Notes under the pieces: model-generated | Told to the model about the DNA's origin: nothing | What the model saw: only the letters and a program-made list of their open reading frames with translations | Database searches by the model: none | Made by a program: the position numbers and the translations under genes | Part shown: piece after piece, positions 49,210 to 58,525 of the stretch | How positions within the stretch are numbered: the stretch's first letter is position 1 | Layout: every line of letters starts with the position of its first letter | Origin: Bacillota bacterium | Lineage (GTDB): Bacteria; Bacillota; Clostridia; Saccharofermentanales; Fastidiosipilaceae | Direction of reading: 5' to 3' | NCBI GenBank assembly: GCA_023388435.1 | Contig: JAEWGG010000016.1 | Location: 9,988-73,987, forward strand | DNA: 64,000 nt

Positions 49210-50268
49210 GTGATCGCCTACATCTGTTTTTCTCTTGTCCTGGCCCTGATTGCGGTCCTCGTCATCTATCGGGACCGCCGCAGTCTGGCCTCGGCCCTGA
49301 CGCTCAGTATCTTTTTTGCCTCACTCTATGTGGGGCTGATCCTCTATCTGGTACAGCAGGGCACGGCGGGGCAGGAACTGGCCCTAAAATGGCTGCGCTG
49401 GCTGATCATCTGGCCCCTGCTGGCCTTCGCTCTCCTCTCCTTCGTCCTGATTGCGAACGGCTTCTATCTGATTTACCGTGAGGGCTTCGCCTGGACCTTT
49501 TTGCAAAACAGCCTTCTCGGCCTGGCCAATATGCTGCTCATACTTTGTGCCTCCGCCAGCCTGCACCGGGCCCTGTTCAGCCAGGGTCTGGAGCGCATCC
49601 TCTGGGAGGGGCTCCTGCTGGGCCTCATCATGATTTACAGCGCGGCCATGTTCGGCCTGCTCAGCCTGCTCATCTACAGCCAGATCTACCGCCTGCTCCC
49701 CAAGGAAGCGGGGCCTGAATACATTATGATTCTCGGCTGCGGTCTGCGTCGGGATGGCAGCCTGAGCCCCTTGTTGCGCCAGCGTGTGGACAAGGCCTTC
49801 AAGATTTGGGAGCGTCTGGAGCGCCAGGCTGTACTCCTCCCCTCAGGGGGAAAGGGGGCGGATGAGCTCTGTTCTGAGGCCGAGGCCATGGCGCGCTATC
49901 TCCTGGGCCGGGGCGTTCCGGCGGAGAAGCTCCTGCTTGAGGCCCAGAGCCGCAATACGGAGGAGAACTTTGCGATGGCGAAAGTTCTTATGGACCAGCG
50001 GGAGGCGGGACGTCCCTACGAACTGCTCTTCGTCAGCAGCAACTATCACATTTTCCGGGCTGGCCTGATTTCCCGTGACCTGGGCCTGGTGGCGGATGGT
50101 ATTGGCTCGCGGACCGCCGCCTACTATTGGCCCACGGCCATGCTCCGAGAGTTCGTGGCAATCCTGGTCCGCCACCGCCGCTACGCCCTGGCCTACCTGA
50201 GCTTCGTGGTCTTTGTCGTCCTCCTCTTCTTCTTCCTGCGCTCGGCCCTCCTGGTTTCGGCGCTGTGA
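49210..50268 (+). CDS. YdcF/SanA-like DUF218 membrane protein
   Basis: 352 residues. The N-terminal half has about five hydrophobic segments, beginning IAYICFSLVLALIAVLVIY. The DUF218 domain follows: YIMILGCGLRRDGSLSPLL, LLPSGGKGADELCSEAEAMA, LLEAQSRNTEENFAMAKVLM, FVSSNYHIFRAGLISRDLGL. One more span ends the protein (VVFVVLLFFFLRSALL). The conserved polar residues of the family (GGK/E, RNT, SNYH) are intact. DUF218 proteins are thought to act in envelope or lipid-carrier metabolism, but the reaction is not established. GTG start with AAGGAG about ten bases upstream. Confidence 0.88.
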   Translation: MIAYICFSLVLALIAVLVIYRDRRSLASALTLSIFFASLYVGLILYLVQQGTAGQELALKWLRWLIIWPLLAFALLSFVLIANGFYLIYREGFAWTFLQNSLLGLANMLLILCASASLHRALFSQGLERILWEGLLLGLIMIYSAAMFGLLSLLIYSQIYRLLPKEAGPEYIMILGCGLRRDGSLSPLLRQRVDKAFKIWERLERQAVLLPSGGKGADELCSEAEAMARYLLGRGVPAEKLLLEAQSRNTEENFAMAKVLMDQREAGRPYELLFVSSNYHIFRAGLISRDLGLVADGIGSRTAAYYWPTAMLREFVAILVRHRRYALAYLSFVVFVVLLFFFLRSALLVSAL

Positions 50269-50284
50269 ATCCAAAGCGAGGGGG

Positions 50285-50290
50285 TATAAT
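50285..50290 (+). promoter_or_regulatory. Possible -10 element of the Ctp protease gene
   Basis: TATAAT, 39 bases before ATG 50329, without a good -35. It favours ATG 50329 over ATG 50305, because the latter would lie almost at the transcription start. Confidence 0.4.
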
Positions 50291-50328
50291 AGTGAGCAGT
50301 TTAGATGGATAAGGAGCGTAAAACCGCG

Positions 50329-51741
50329 ATGCCTGATAGAGAAAGGGAGGGCCTGGCCCCCCTCGGGCTTGAGACCCAGGAGCCCAGAGAAAAAGTGGAA
50401 AGAGCTGCCCTCTTGACGGAGCTGGCGGAGCAAAACGTGGAGCAGGGGCAGCGGCGGCGCAAGAAGCGCGGCGGGGCCCTGCTGCGCTATGGCAGCTGCC
50501 TGATTCTGGGCCTGCTCGTCGGGGCCCTCTGCACCATGTTCGCCTACAGGTCCATGCAGGACTCCGAGTTCCTGCGCCTTCGTGTAGGTCAGGGAAAGGA
50601 GCAGCTGGAACTGGGCATCTCCGCCGAGGCGGATGAGGCCACGCAGCAGAACTTCCGCAAGCTGGGGGGCATGTTGGAGACCGTGCGCGACAATTTCTAT
50701 GAAGAACCTTCGACCAAGGTCCTGCTGGAGGCCCTGGCCCAGGGCTTCCCAGCCCAGATGGGCAATCCCTATACCTTCTATATGAGTAAGGAGCAGCACG
50801 AGCTCTGGGAGAGTTCCGGCCGTGGCGACTATGTTGGCATCGGAGCAACCGTCCGCAATGATCGTGGCCGCTACATCATCAATGAGGTCCTTGCGGACAG
50901 TGGGGCCGAGGCCGCGGGGCTCAAGGTCGGGGATGAGATCCTGAGCGTGGGCGAGCAGCCTGCCAGCAGTTTCCAGAATCTGGAAGATATGGTCAGCCTC
51001 GTGCGGGGTGAGGAGGGGACTTCGGTGACGCTGGAGATCCTGCGTCCGGACGGACGGCAGGAGCGGCTGAGCATCGAACGCCGCCGCATCCAGGTGCAGG
51101 AGGTTTCCAGCCAGTTGATTGGCAAGGACATCGGCTATATGAGTCTCCGTGAGTTTTCCCGCACCCTGCCGGAACAGTTTTCCAAGGCCCTGAAAAAACT
51201 GAAAGACAGGGGGGCAAAAAAACTGATCTTCGACATGCGCGGCAACCCTGGAGGAGACGCCAACGCCCTGGTCCAGGTCCTGGATGAACTTCTGGATGCG
51301 GGGGAGGTGGCCCGCATCGTGGGCCGCGAAAATGGCCAGGACATGGACATGGCCTGGACGACTAAGGATGGGGGGATTTTTGCCGAGGGCACAGCGATCA
51401 GCATCCTCCTGGACAGCAACACAGCCTCGGCGGCGGAACTCTTCTCAGGCTGCCTGCGCGACCGGGTCGGGGCCCAGCTGCTGGGCCAGAAGAGCTTCGG
51501 CAAGGGTTCGGGTACGGTGACCTACAGCTTTGAAGATGGTTCGGCAATGAATGTGACCATCTTCCGCTACGTCCTCCCAGGTGGAGAGTGGATTGAGGGC
51601 GAGGGCCTGAAACCCGACCAGGAACTGGAACTGCCCGAAGATCCGAGCCAGCTGGTTTATATGGAGAAGCAGCCGACTGAGGAGCAGCTGCAGAGGGATC
51701 CCTGGGTCCAGCAGGCCCTGAAGAGCCTGGAGGGGCGCTGA
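50329..51741 (+). CDS. C-terminal processing peptidase (S41 family, Ctp/CtpA-like)
   Basis: 470 residues from ATG 50329 (AAGGAG at 50311-50316). A basic tail and one membrane segment (SCLILGLLVGALCTMFAY) anchor it outside the cell. The fold order is helical cap (FRKLGGMLETVRDNFYEEP), PDZ domain (DYVGIGATVRNDRGRYIINE to RRRIQ), then the S41 protease core: IFDMRGNPGGDANALVQVLD, LDSNTASAAELFSGCLRD with the catalytic Ser, and LGQKSFGKGSGTVTY with the catalytic Lys. Such proteases trim envelope proteins and can regulate cell-wall hydrolases or signalling. A good terminator follows. Confidence 0.94.
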   Translation: MPDREREGLAPLGLETQEPREKVERAALLTELAEQNVEQGQRRRKKRGGALLRYGSCLILGLLVGALCTMFAYRSMQDSEFLRLRVGQGKEQLELGISAEADEATQQNFRKLGGMLETVRDNFYEEPSTKVLLEALAQGFPAQMGNPYTFYMSKEQHELWESSGRGDYVGIGATVRNDRGRYIINEVLADSGAEAAGLKVGDEILSVGEQPASSFQNLEDMVSLVRGEEGTSVTLEILRPDGRQERLSIERRRIQVQEVSSQLIGKDIGYMSLREFSRTLPEQFSKALKKLKDRGAKKLIFDMRGNPGGDANALVQVLDELLDAGEVARIVGRENGQDMDMAWTTKDGGIFAEGTAISILLDSNTASAAELFSGCLRDRVGAQLLGQKSFGKGSGTVTYSFEDGSAMNVTIFRYVLPGGEWIEGEGLKPDQELELPEDPSQLVYMEKQPTEEQLQRDPWVQQALKSLEGR

Positions 51742-51792
51742 GTATCCCGGAAAAAGGGAGACGAGCCTGGGCGGCCGAAGATACTGAAAGGC

Positions 51793-51837
51793 AAACAGCC
51801 TGGTCCTAGTGAAGGGCCAGGCTGTTTTCTTCTTTTT
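51793..51837 (+). terminator. Intrinsic terminator after the Ctp gene
   Basis: Fourteen-pair stem (51793-51806 with 51814-51827, one G-U pair), seven-base loop and a tail of T-runs (TTTTCTTCTTTTTT including stem Ts). It separates the convergent Ctp and CPBP genes. Confidence 0.92.
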
Positions 51838-51886
51838 TGGCAGGCGCTTGCCTCCTGCGGCCAATGGCCGGGCCCCGCCAGGGAAG

Positions 51887-53551
51887 CTAGCGGATGATGA
51901 GGCAGAGCAGCCAGACCGCGAGGGCCAGGCCAAAACGCCAGTTCAAGCGGGGGGGCTCCCCAATCAGGAGGGCTGTGTAGTGGCGGTCCTTCTCGCTCCA
52001 CTGGTGGGCCTCTTCACTGTAGCGATTTCGTCCGTAGAGCCTGGCCCGCTGACCTCCGTGGAGGCCGGCCAGCTTCCCCTCCTCACTGAGGCGTTCTCTG
52101 AGGAAGCGGTAGAGGAAGATGAGAAGGAGGCCGGAAAGCAGGGCGAGGACGCCCATCGTGATCGGTTTGTGGTAGCCCTCCAACGGGATGGAGAGTATAT
52201 CCTCGAGGGAGAATTGGGGAATGGCTCCGCTCAGGAAGAGCTGTGAGCAGGCGAAACCGAAGTGCAGGATGATGGGGAGGGCGAGGCCGTGCCCGAGGTC
52301 CTGGATTTTGGACAGGAGGAGGCCGAGCAGGAAGGGGGCTGCCAGATAGAGGGGATCGCAGAAGAAGACTGCGTAGCAGAGGCCCTGGAGGAGGCGGCGG
52401 AGGAAGCGGCTATTTATGGCGTTAAGCGAACGACCCAGAAAGCCGCGGAAGAAGAGCTCATCCAGGATGGCGGGGCAGAGCACGGCGACGATGAAGAGGG
52501 GGGGATAGGCCGACCACTGCTGGGCCAGATAGCTGTGAGGCAGACCCTGGCTGGGCAGCTTGAGATTCAGGCTGAGGACGAGGACGTTGAGCAGGTTGTT
52601 GACACTGCTGAAGCAGAGGGCTGCGGGAAAACCCATCAGGAGAGTCAGGCCGAGGGTGAGGCCGTCGAAGCGCCGCCGCCCCCAGTAGGCCTCGGGGGAG
52701 AGGGGGTAGAGGCGGGTCAGCAGGACCAGGGGGAGGCTGAAGGCCAGGACATAGAGCAGGACGCGGCTGATGAGATAGGCGGAGAAGCTGGACTGGGCGA
52801 AGAGACCCTGGTGGGGAATCAGACGCCAGGCGCTGTTGAGCAGGAGTATGACCAGTCCCTGGAAGACGAGGAGGGCCGCACTGATGTTGAGGAGCATGCG
52901 CTTGCCCAGGACGCGGTGCAGGAGGCGGGCACAGAGATGGGCCCGCTCCAGGCCCGGGCCCTCATCACCTGGGGCGGGCGACTCCCTGCGGCTGCGGCGC
53001 TTTCCGCGCTTAAATCTAGTGTTCCTGGGAGTGTCCTTTTTTTCAGGCTTTTCTTCAGATTTTTCGGCCCTTTCCTCCGGGGACTGAGCGCCCTTTGCGG
53101 CGGCCTCCTCAGGAGTTTCAGGAGCAACGGGGACATCAGGGGTATCGGCGGCTTCAGGAGCATCAGGAGCATCGGGAGCTTCAGGAGCATCAGGGCTGGC
53201 CCCGGACAGGGGCTCAGCTCCGGCTACCGCCGCAGTCTGCTCCGGGCTATCCGCCTGGACTTCCTCGGAGGAGTCGGCCCCCTCTTCGGGACTGGGGACT
53301 CTCCCTTCGGAGGCGGCGTCCGCCACCCCCTCTGTTGACCTGCCCAGCCCGGCTTCAGAGCTCCGCTTGCCCGTCTCCTGGTGAAAGCGCGGGGCCGAGC
53401 CGTGGACAGCCAGGGTCTTTAGTCCCTGCTCCGCCTGGCCCTGCCCTTTTTTATCGGCCCCCTCCTGGTCCGCAGGTGCGGCCGCTAAGGTCCCGTCCGA
53501 GGGCTTTCCGCCCTGCAAATCCTGTCTCTCCTGTTCCCGCGTCTCAGTCAT
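51887..53551 (-). CDS. CPBP-family (CAAX-protease-like) membrane protein with disordered Pro/Ala/Asp-rich tail
   Basis: 554 residues. The first 205 or so are low-complexity and hydrophilic, with a Pro-Glu-Ala/Pro-Asp-Ala repeat region (near residues 120-150) then a basic block. About eight membrane segments follow. The CPBP core is seen in CPAILDELFFRGFLGRSL, where the usual EExxxR reads DELFFR, and in ALPIILHFGFACSQL. The FxxxH motif is not found (FFCDPLYLAAPF) and the last HxxxN/B lacks its Asn, so the protease centre looks degraded. Bacterial CPBP proteins act in envelope stress or peptide immunity. GAGGGA ribosome site; its own minus-strand promoter is present. Confidence 0.75.
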   Translation of the reverse strand: MTETREQERQDLQGGKPSDGTLAAAPADQEGADKKGQGQAEQGLKTLAVHGSAPRFHQETGKRSSEAGLGRSTEGVADAASEGRVPSPEEGADSSEEVQADSPEQTAAVAGAEPLSGASPDAPEAPDAPDAPEAADTPDVPVAPETPEEAAAKGAQSPEERAEKSEEKPEKKDTPRNTRFKRGKRRSRRESPAPGDEGPGLERAHLCARLLHRVLGKRMLLNISAALLVFQGLVILLLNSAWRLIPHQGLFAQSSFSAYLISRVLLYVLAFSLPLVLLTRLYPLSPEAYWGRRRFDGLTLGLTLLMGFPAALCFSSVNNLLNVLVLSLNLKLPSQGLPHSYLAQQWSAYPPLFIVAVLCPAILDELFFRGFLGRSLNAINSRFLRRLLQGLCYAVFFCDPLYLAAPFLLGLLLSKIQDLGHGLALPIILHFGFACSQLFLSGAIPQFSLEDILSIPLEGYHKPITMGVLALLSGLLLIFLYRFLRERLSEEGKLAGLHGGQRARLYGRNRYSEEAHQWSEKDRHYTALLIGEPPRLNWRFGLALAVWLLCLIIR

Positions 53552-53579
53552 GCCCTGCTCCCTCTAGTTAATGGGATAT

Positions 53580-53608
53580 AGTATAGCGGAAGGCAGGGAG
53601 CGCCTCAA
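53580..53608 (-). promoter_or_regulatory. Promoter of the CPBP-family gene
   Basis: On the minus strand, TTGAGG (53608-53603) and TATACT (53585-53580) are 17 bp apart, 29 bases before the start codon. Confidence 0.65.
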
Positions 53609-53704
53609 TTTTTGAGGGGGCCAGAGCTCCACTGGGGGCCAGAAACGAAACTGTGATTGGGCGCACAGTAGCTGCGCTCTGTATCAGCTGGGAAAAAGTC
53701 TGGA

Positions 53705-53710
53705 TATAAT
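53705..53710 (+). promoter_or_regulatory. Possible upstream -10 element ahead of gap
   Basis: TATAAT without a good -35. The 53552-53875 gap otherwise contains two divergent promoters and no gene. Confidence 0.3.
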
Positions 53711-53786
53711 AGCTAAAAAAGGAGCAAATACTCCCGAGGCATCTTTCGCAATTGGGCGAAATGACAGCAGTTTTCCCCTTTTTCCC

Positions 53787-53816
53787 TTGTGTATACCCCA
53801 GGATTTAAGCTATACT
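53787..53816 (+). promoter_or_regulatory. Promoter of the GAPDH gene
   Basis: TTGTGT (53787-53792) and TATACT (53811-53816) with an 18-bp spacer; predicted transcription start is about 50 bases before the coding start. Confidence 0.65.
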
Positions 53817-53827
53817 AACAAAAGTAG

Positions 53828-54937
<1,110 letters not shown>

Positions 54938-54984
54938 GGCCCGGAGCCTCAGCGCCTTAACTCAGCTGCTAGACAGTAATATCA

Positions 54985-55015
54985 GGGGACGGGGCCTGGC
55001 CTCGTCCCCTTTTAT
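54985..55015 (+). terminator. Intrinsic terminator after gap
   Basis: Ten-pair stem (54985-54994 with 55000-55009, one G-U pair), CCTGG loop and a TTTTATAT tail. Confidence 0.88.
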
Positions 55016-55111
55016 ATGCCGCTTCGTACAGCTGCCCAGAAGAGGTCGGGGGATTTTACCCAGATGCCCGTAGTCTCGGTAAGCTGTATAGGATTAGAGA
55101 TAAAACTTTGT

Positions 55112-55117
55112 TATAAT
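55112..55117 (+). promoter_or_regulatory. Likely -10 element before the glycosyltransferase gene
   Basis: TATAAT, 29 bases ahead of the TTG start, in an AT-rich stretch. No convincing -35. Confidence 0.4.
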
Positions 55118-55145
55118 TTAGGCAGAAAACACAGGAGGAAGGACC

Positions 55146-55934
55146 TTGGGAGAGAAAAAAGTGCCACAGCGGCAAGACAATTGTTATCTGGTATTCCCAG
55201 CCTATAACGAGGAAGCCAACATTCAGAAACTGCTTGAGGCCTGGTATCCCGTTGCGGAGGCCCTGGGTCCGGAGAGTCGTATCCTTGTACTCGATGACGG
55301 CAGCCGCGATCGCACGGCGGAGATTCTGAATAACTGGGCCCAGACACATCCCCAGCTGCTGGTCTACAGCCTCCCTAACAAGGGGCATGGGCCGACGGTG
55401 CTGCGGGCCTTCGACCTCGCCCTGGAGCAGGGGGCGGACTATGTCTTCCAGACGGACTCCGACGGCCAGACCCAGGCTGAGGATTTCTGGAAACTCTGGG
55501 AAGCCAGAGGGGATTATGAGCTTCTGGCTGGTCGCCGCCAGAAACGGGAAGATGGTCTGCAGCGCCGCATGGTCTCCTGGGTCCTGTCTCTGGTGCTGCT
55601 CCTCTTCTACCGTGTCTGGGTGGCGGACAGCAACGTGCCTTTCCGTCTCTATCCCCGAGGCATACTGGAGATTCTGCTCGGGGGCTTTGAAGACAGGAAT
55701 TTCGCCCTGCCCAATGCCTGTATGATGGCCCTGTCGCGCAGGTTGAACTTGCGCATTCGGCGCATCCCGATACGCTTTCGGCCCCGCCAGGGTGGGAAGA
55801 ACACCATCAACTGCCGACGTATTTTCGCCATTGGACTGGGGGCCCTGAAGGCCTTCCACCGCCAGGGGAAGAACTGGCGGGCCTATGAAGGGGAGGCGCG
55901 GAGCCGCCTTCAGGCCTGGAGGGAAGGCAGGTAA
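55146..55934 (+). CDS. Family 2 glycosyltransferase (dolichyl-phosphate mannosyltransferase-like)
   Basis: 262 residues from TTG 55146 with CAGGAGGAAGG just upstream; no in-frame ATG precedes the conserved core. GT2 motifs: YLVFPAYNEEANIQKLLEAW, ILVLDDGSRDRTAEIL, GHGPTVLRAFDLALEQGADY and the metal-binding DSDGQTQAEDFWKL. A hydrophobic stretch (VLSLVLLLFYRVW) may rest on the membrane. VADSNVPFRLYPRGILEIL matches the acceptor part of DPM1/DPG-type enzymes. It probably moves a sugar from a nucleotide donor to a polyprenyl phosphate or related lipid; substrates not established. hpf follows after 72 bases. Confidence 0.87.
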   Translation: MGEKKVPQRQDNCYLVFPAYNEEANIQKLLEAWYPVAEALGPESRILVLDDGSRDRTAEILNNWAQTHPQLLVYSLPNKGHGPTVLRAFDLALEQGADYVFQTDSDGQTQAEDFWKLWEARGDYELLAGRRQKREDGLQRRMVSWVLSLVLLLFYRVWVADSNVPFRLYPRGILEILLGGFEDRNFALPNACMMALSRRLNLRIRRIPIRFRPRQGGKNTINCRRIFAIGLGALKAFHRQGKNWRAYEGEARSRLQAWREGR

Positions 55935-56006
55935 TGTGGAGGATTCGCCAGTCTTAGGGCTGGCATCCTGATAGAGTTGGCAGCTTTCTTAAGAAAGGAG
56001 AAGAAC

Positions 56007-56567
56007 ATGCAGATCACGATCGTCGGTATTGGGATGAAGGTCGGTGAGCAGCTCAAGGAGAAGGTTGAGAAGAAACTGCGCCGCTATGATCGTCTCGCGG
56101 GTGAGGATGCCTCTGTTCAGGTCAAACTGAGTCCGGAGGGGGAGGACAAGAAGGTGGAAATCACCATCAAGCGTCGTGGCTCCTACCTGCGGGCCGAGGC
56201 CGTCTCCGAGGACCTGATGGACGCCCTGGATGAGACGGTGCGCGTGATGGATCGGCAGATCCGCAAGCAGAAGACACGCCTGTCCAAGAAGCACAGCAGG
56301 GACTACAGCCACCTCACAGCCTACCTGGAAGAACTGGCCAAGGAGGAGCTGCCTGTCCCCGAGCGCGACGAGCTGACCAAGGAGGGGAAGCTCATCCGCC
56401 GCAAGAGCTTCGAGATCGAGGAGATGACGGCCGAAGAGGCCTGCTTGCAGATGGAACTGCTGGGCCATGGTTTCCTGCTCTTCCTCTCCCCGGAGGACCA
56501 CCAGGTCTGCCTTGTCTACAGACGGCGTGATGGCGACTACGGCTTGATTGAGCCTGAATATACCTGA
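56007..56567 (+). CDS. hpf: Ribosome hibernation promoting factor, long form
   Basis: 186 residues from ATG 56007 with AAAGGAG upstream; an in-frame start at 55977 would not be preceded by a good site. The N-terminal RaiA-like domain (about 1-100) starts ITIVGIGMKVGEQLKEKVEK. The C-terminal dimerisation domain (VRRKSFEIEEMTAEEAC is represented by IRRKSFEIEEMTAEEACLQM, then GHGFLLFLSPEDHQVCLVYR) is characteristic of the long HPF that pairs 70S ribosomes into inactive 100S dimers in stationary phase or starvation. Confidence 0.95.
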   Translation: MQITIVGIGMKVGEQLKEKVEKKLRRYDRLAGEDASVQVKLSPEGEDKKVEITIKRRGSYLRAEAVSEDLMDALDETVRVMDRQIRKQKTRLSKKHSRDYSHLTAYLEELAKEELPVPERDELTKEGKLIRRKSFEIEEMTAEEACLQMELLGHGFLLFLSPEDHQVCLVYRRRDGDYGLIEPEYT

Positions 56568-56659
56568 AATTACGGGCCCCAGCCGGGCTTGAACTCGGCT
56601 GGGTAGTCCAGGCGGAGCCGTCACGCATGAAGCTTTTATGGGACGGCAGCTCCGGCGAC

Positions 56660-56693
56660 AGGTCGCAGCCCCTTCGGGGCTGTGACCTGTTTT
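56660..56693 (+). terminator. Intrinsic terminator after hpf
   Basis: Thirteen-pair stem (56660-56672 with 56676-56688, one G-U pair), three-base loop, then GTTTT. The rest of the 56568-56970 gap is AT-rich with TACAAT at 56836-56841 as a possible -10 for the next gene; no small gene was recognised. Confidence 0.85.
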
Positions 56694-56835
56694 CGATTAG
56701 CCCTCTGTGAGCTCTTGATTTTTGCCTCTGTCCTTTTGGTAGTGTTTAACAGCAACTCCCCGCGATGCGAAACGAAATAAATAAAAAATTGTGGGATTTT
56801 TCTGGAAAAATCTGTTTTTCTCCGCTTACTTATAG

Positions 56836-56841
56836 TACAAT
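56836..56841 (+). promoter_or_regulatory. Possible -10 element before the NADH oxidase gene
   Basis: TACAAT in an AT-rich stretch, 130 bases before the start codon, with a poor -35 (TGTTTT at 56813-56818, 17-bp spacer). Confidence 0.35.
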
Positions 56842-56970
56842 TCAACGCTGTAAGCAGGTGCGCCGCTCCAGAATTTTGGAGGGCGGACACATATCAGAGC
56901 AGCGACAGATACCGCTGTCCGGCCACCAGGAGTGGCCGTGGAGGGAACTGCGCTGGAGGAGGACTTTACT

Positions 56971-58320
56971 ATGAGCGAGCGCATTGTCATCGTCGGCGCG
57001 AACCATGCAGGTACGGCCTGCGCCAATCAGATTCTGGCAGCCAAGCCGGATGCGGAGCTGCTGATCATCGACCGCAATAACAACATCAGCTTCCTGGGCT
57101 GTGGCATGGCCCTGTGGATTGGATCCCAGATCAGCACGGGCGACGGCCTGTTCTACTGCCAGCCTGAGATCTTCCGGGAGAAGGGGGCCAAGGTGCGCAT
57201 GGAGACCGAGGTCACCTCGGTGGACTACGAGCGGCGCATCCTGAGCTGCCGTGACAAGAAGACTGGGGCGGTGGACGAGCTTCCCTTCGATAAGCTGGTC
57301 CTGGCTACGGGCAGCTCCCCGGTGCGCCCGCCGATTCCGGGTATCGAACTGGAGAACATCCAGCATGCGAAGCTCTTCCAGGATGCCAAGAAGGCTGTGG
57401 AGCAGCTGCAGAACGACGAGCACATTAAGCGGGTCTGCGTCGTCGGCGCGGGTTACATCGGCGCCGAGCTGGCCGAGGCCTACCAGCGCCGCGGCAAGCA
57501 GGTGACGCTGATCGACACGCTGGACCGCATCCTGGGCACCCACTTTGACAAGGACTTCTCCGACCAGATGGCCGAGCGCCTGCAGCAGAATGGCATCGAG
57601 CTGCGCCTGAACGAGCGCGTCACGGCCTTCGAAGGTGAGGGCAAGGTTGAGACCGTCGTCACGGACAAGGGCCGGGTGGAGACGGACCTCGTCCTCTTCT
57701 GCATCGGCTTCCGTCCGAACAGCGAGCTGGGCGGCGGCAAGCTGGAGCTCTTCCGCAATGGAGCCTTCCAGGTCAATCTGAACCAGGAGACCTCCGTGCC
57801 AGGCGTCTACGCCATCGGCGACTGCGCCACGGTCTACGACAACTCCCTGCAGGCCACCAGCTACATTGCCCTGGCCACGAATGCGGTGCGCAGCGGTATC
57901 GTGGCGGCCCTCAATATCTGTGGTCTGAAGGCCGAGTCCCTGGGTGTCCAGGGTTCCAGTGGCCTCTGTCTCTACGACCTGAAGATGGTCTGCACGGGCC
58001 AGAGCATGTACAGTGCGGAGCAGGCGGGGATTAAGGCGAAGTCCGTGGACTTCCGCGACCTGCAGAAGCCGGCCTTTATGAATGAGGCGGGCGAGAATCC
58101 CGAGGTGCAGATCCGCATTGTCTACCGCGAGGATAACCACGAGGTGATTGGCGCCCAGCTGATGTCCGAGTACGATATGTCAGCCGTCATCCACATGTTC
58201 TCCCTGGCCATCCAGGAGCGGGTGACCATCGAGCGCATCGCCCTGCTGGACATCTTCTTCATGCCTCACTTCAACCAGCCCTACAACTACATCACCATGG
58301 CGGCCATCTCCGCCCAGTAA
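56971..58320 (+). CDS. FAD-dependent NADH oxidase / CoA-disulfide reductase family protein
   Basis: 449 residues from ATG 56971 (GGAGGA about nine bases upstream; a start at 56932 is less likely). FAD-binding motif IVIVGANHAGTACANQIL, the redox cysteine in ISFLGCGMALWIGSQIS, LVLATGSSPVRPPIPGIE, the NADH-binding RVCVVGAGYIGAELAEAYQR, and VYAIGDCATVYDNSLQATSY follow in the right order. The C-terminal dimer domain is complete. It probably reduces oxygen to water with NADH, protecting an anaerobe and regenerating NAD; CoA-disulfide reductase or peroxidase activity is an alternative that sequence alone cannot settle. Single gene with a strong terminator. Confidence 0.9.
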   Translation: MSERIVIVGANHAGTACANQILAAKPDAELLIIDRNNNISFLGCGMALWIGSQISTGDGLFYCQPEIFREKGAKVRMETEVTSVDYERRILSCRDKKTGAVDELPFDKLVLATGSSPVRPPIPGIELENIQHAKLFQDAKKAVEQLQNDEHIKRVCVVGAGYIGAELAEAYQRRGKQVTLIDTLDRILGTHFDKDFSDQMAERLQQNGIELRLNERVTAFEGEGKVETVVTDKGRVETDLVLFCIGFRPNSELGGGKLELFRNGAFQVNLNQETSVPGVYAIGDCATVYDNSLQATSYIALATNAVRSGIVAALNICGLKAESLGVQGSSGLCLYDLKMVCTGQSMYSAEQAGIKAKSVDFRDLQKPAFMNEAGENPEVQIRIVYREDNHEVIGAQLMSEYDMSAVIHMFSLAIQERVTIERIALLDIFFMPHFNQPYNYITMAAISAQ

Positions 58321-58375
58321 GTGCAGCGGCGTCAGCTTGTGCCCCCTTTTGTGGCTCAGCTCTAAGACCAGCCTG

Positions 58376-58413
58376 AGAGTCCCCGGTCGGCGCTCCGACC
58401 AGGGGCTCTTTTT
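58376..58413 (+). terminator. Intrinsic terminator after the NADH oxidase gene
   Basis: Stem of about 14 pairs (58377-58390 with 58395-58408, one mismatch and one G-U pair), CGCT loop and TTTTT. Confidence 0.9.
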
Positions 58414-58440
58414 CGTCCAGCCAGGGTCCTGCTCAGCCTG

Positions 58441-58449
58441 TGCTAAGAT
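58441..58449 (+). promoter_or_regulatory. Extended -10 promoter before pcrA
   Basis: TGCTAAGAT, 77 bases before the start codon at 58526, just after the preceding terminator. Confidence 0.45.
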
Positions 58450-58525
58450 AGAGTTTACGGATTTTGCCCCCTAGTCCTGGCCTGTCTACTGGGCGGCAAT
58501 GGGGAGAGAAAGGAAGCGCGCCGTG

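Noticed and set aside
52262..53338. Long plus-strand frame opposite the CPBP-family gene
   Set aside because: Acidic low-complexity sequence produced by reading the membrane gene backwards; no ribosome site and no motifs.
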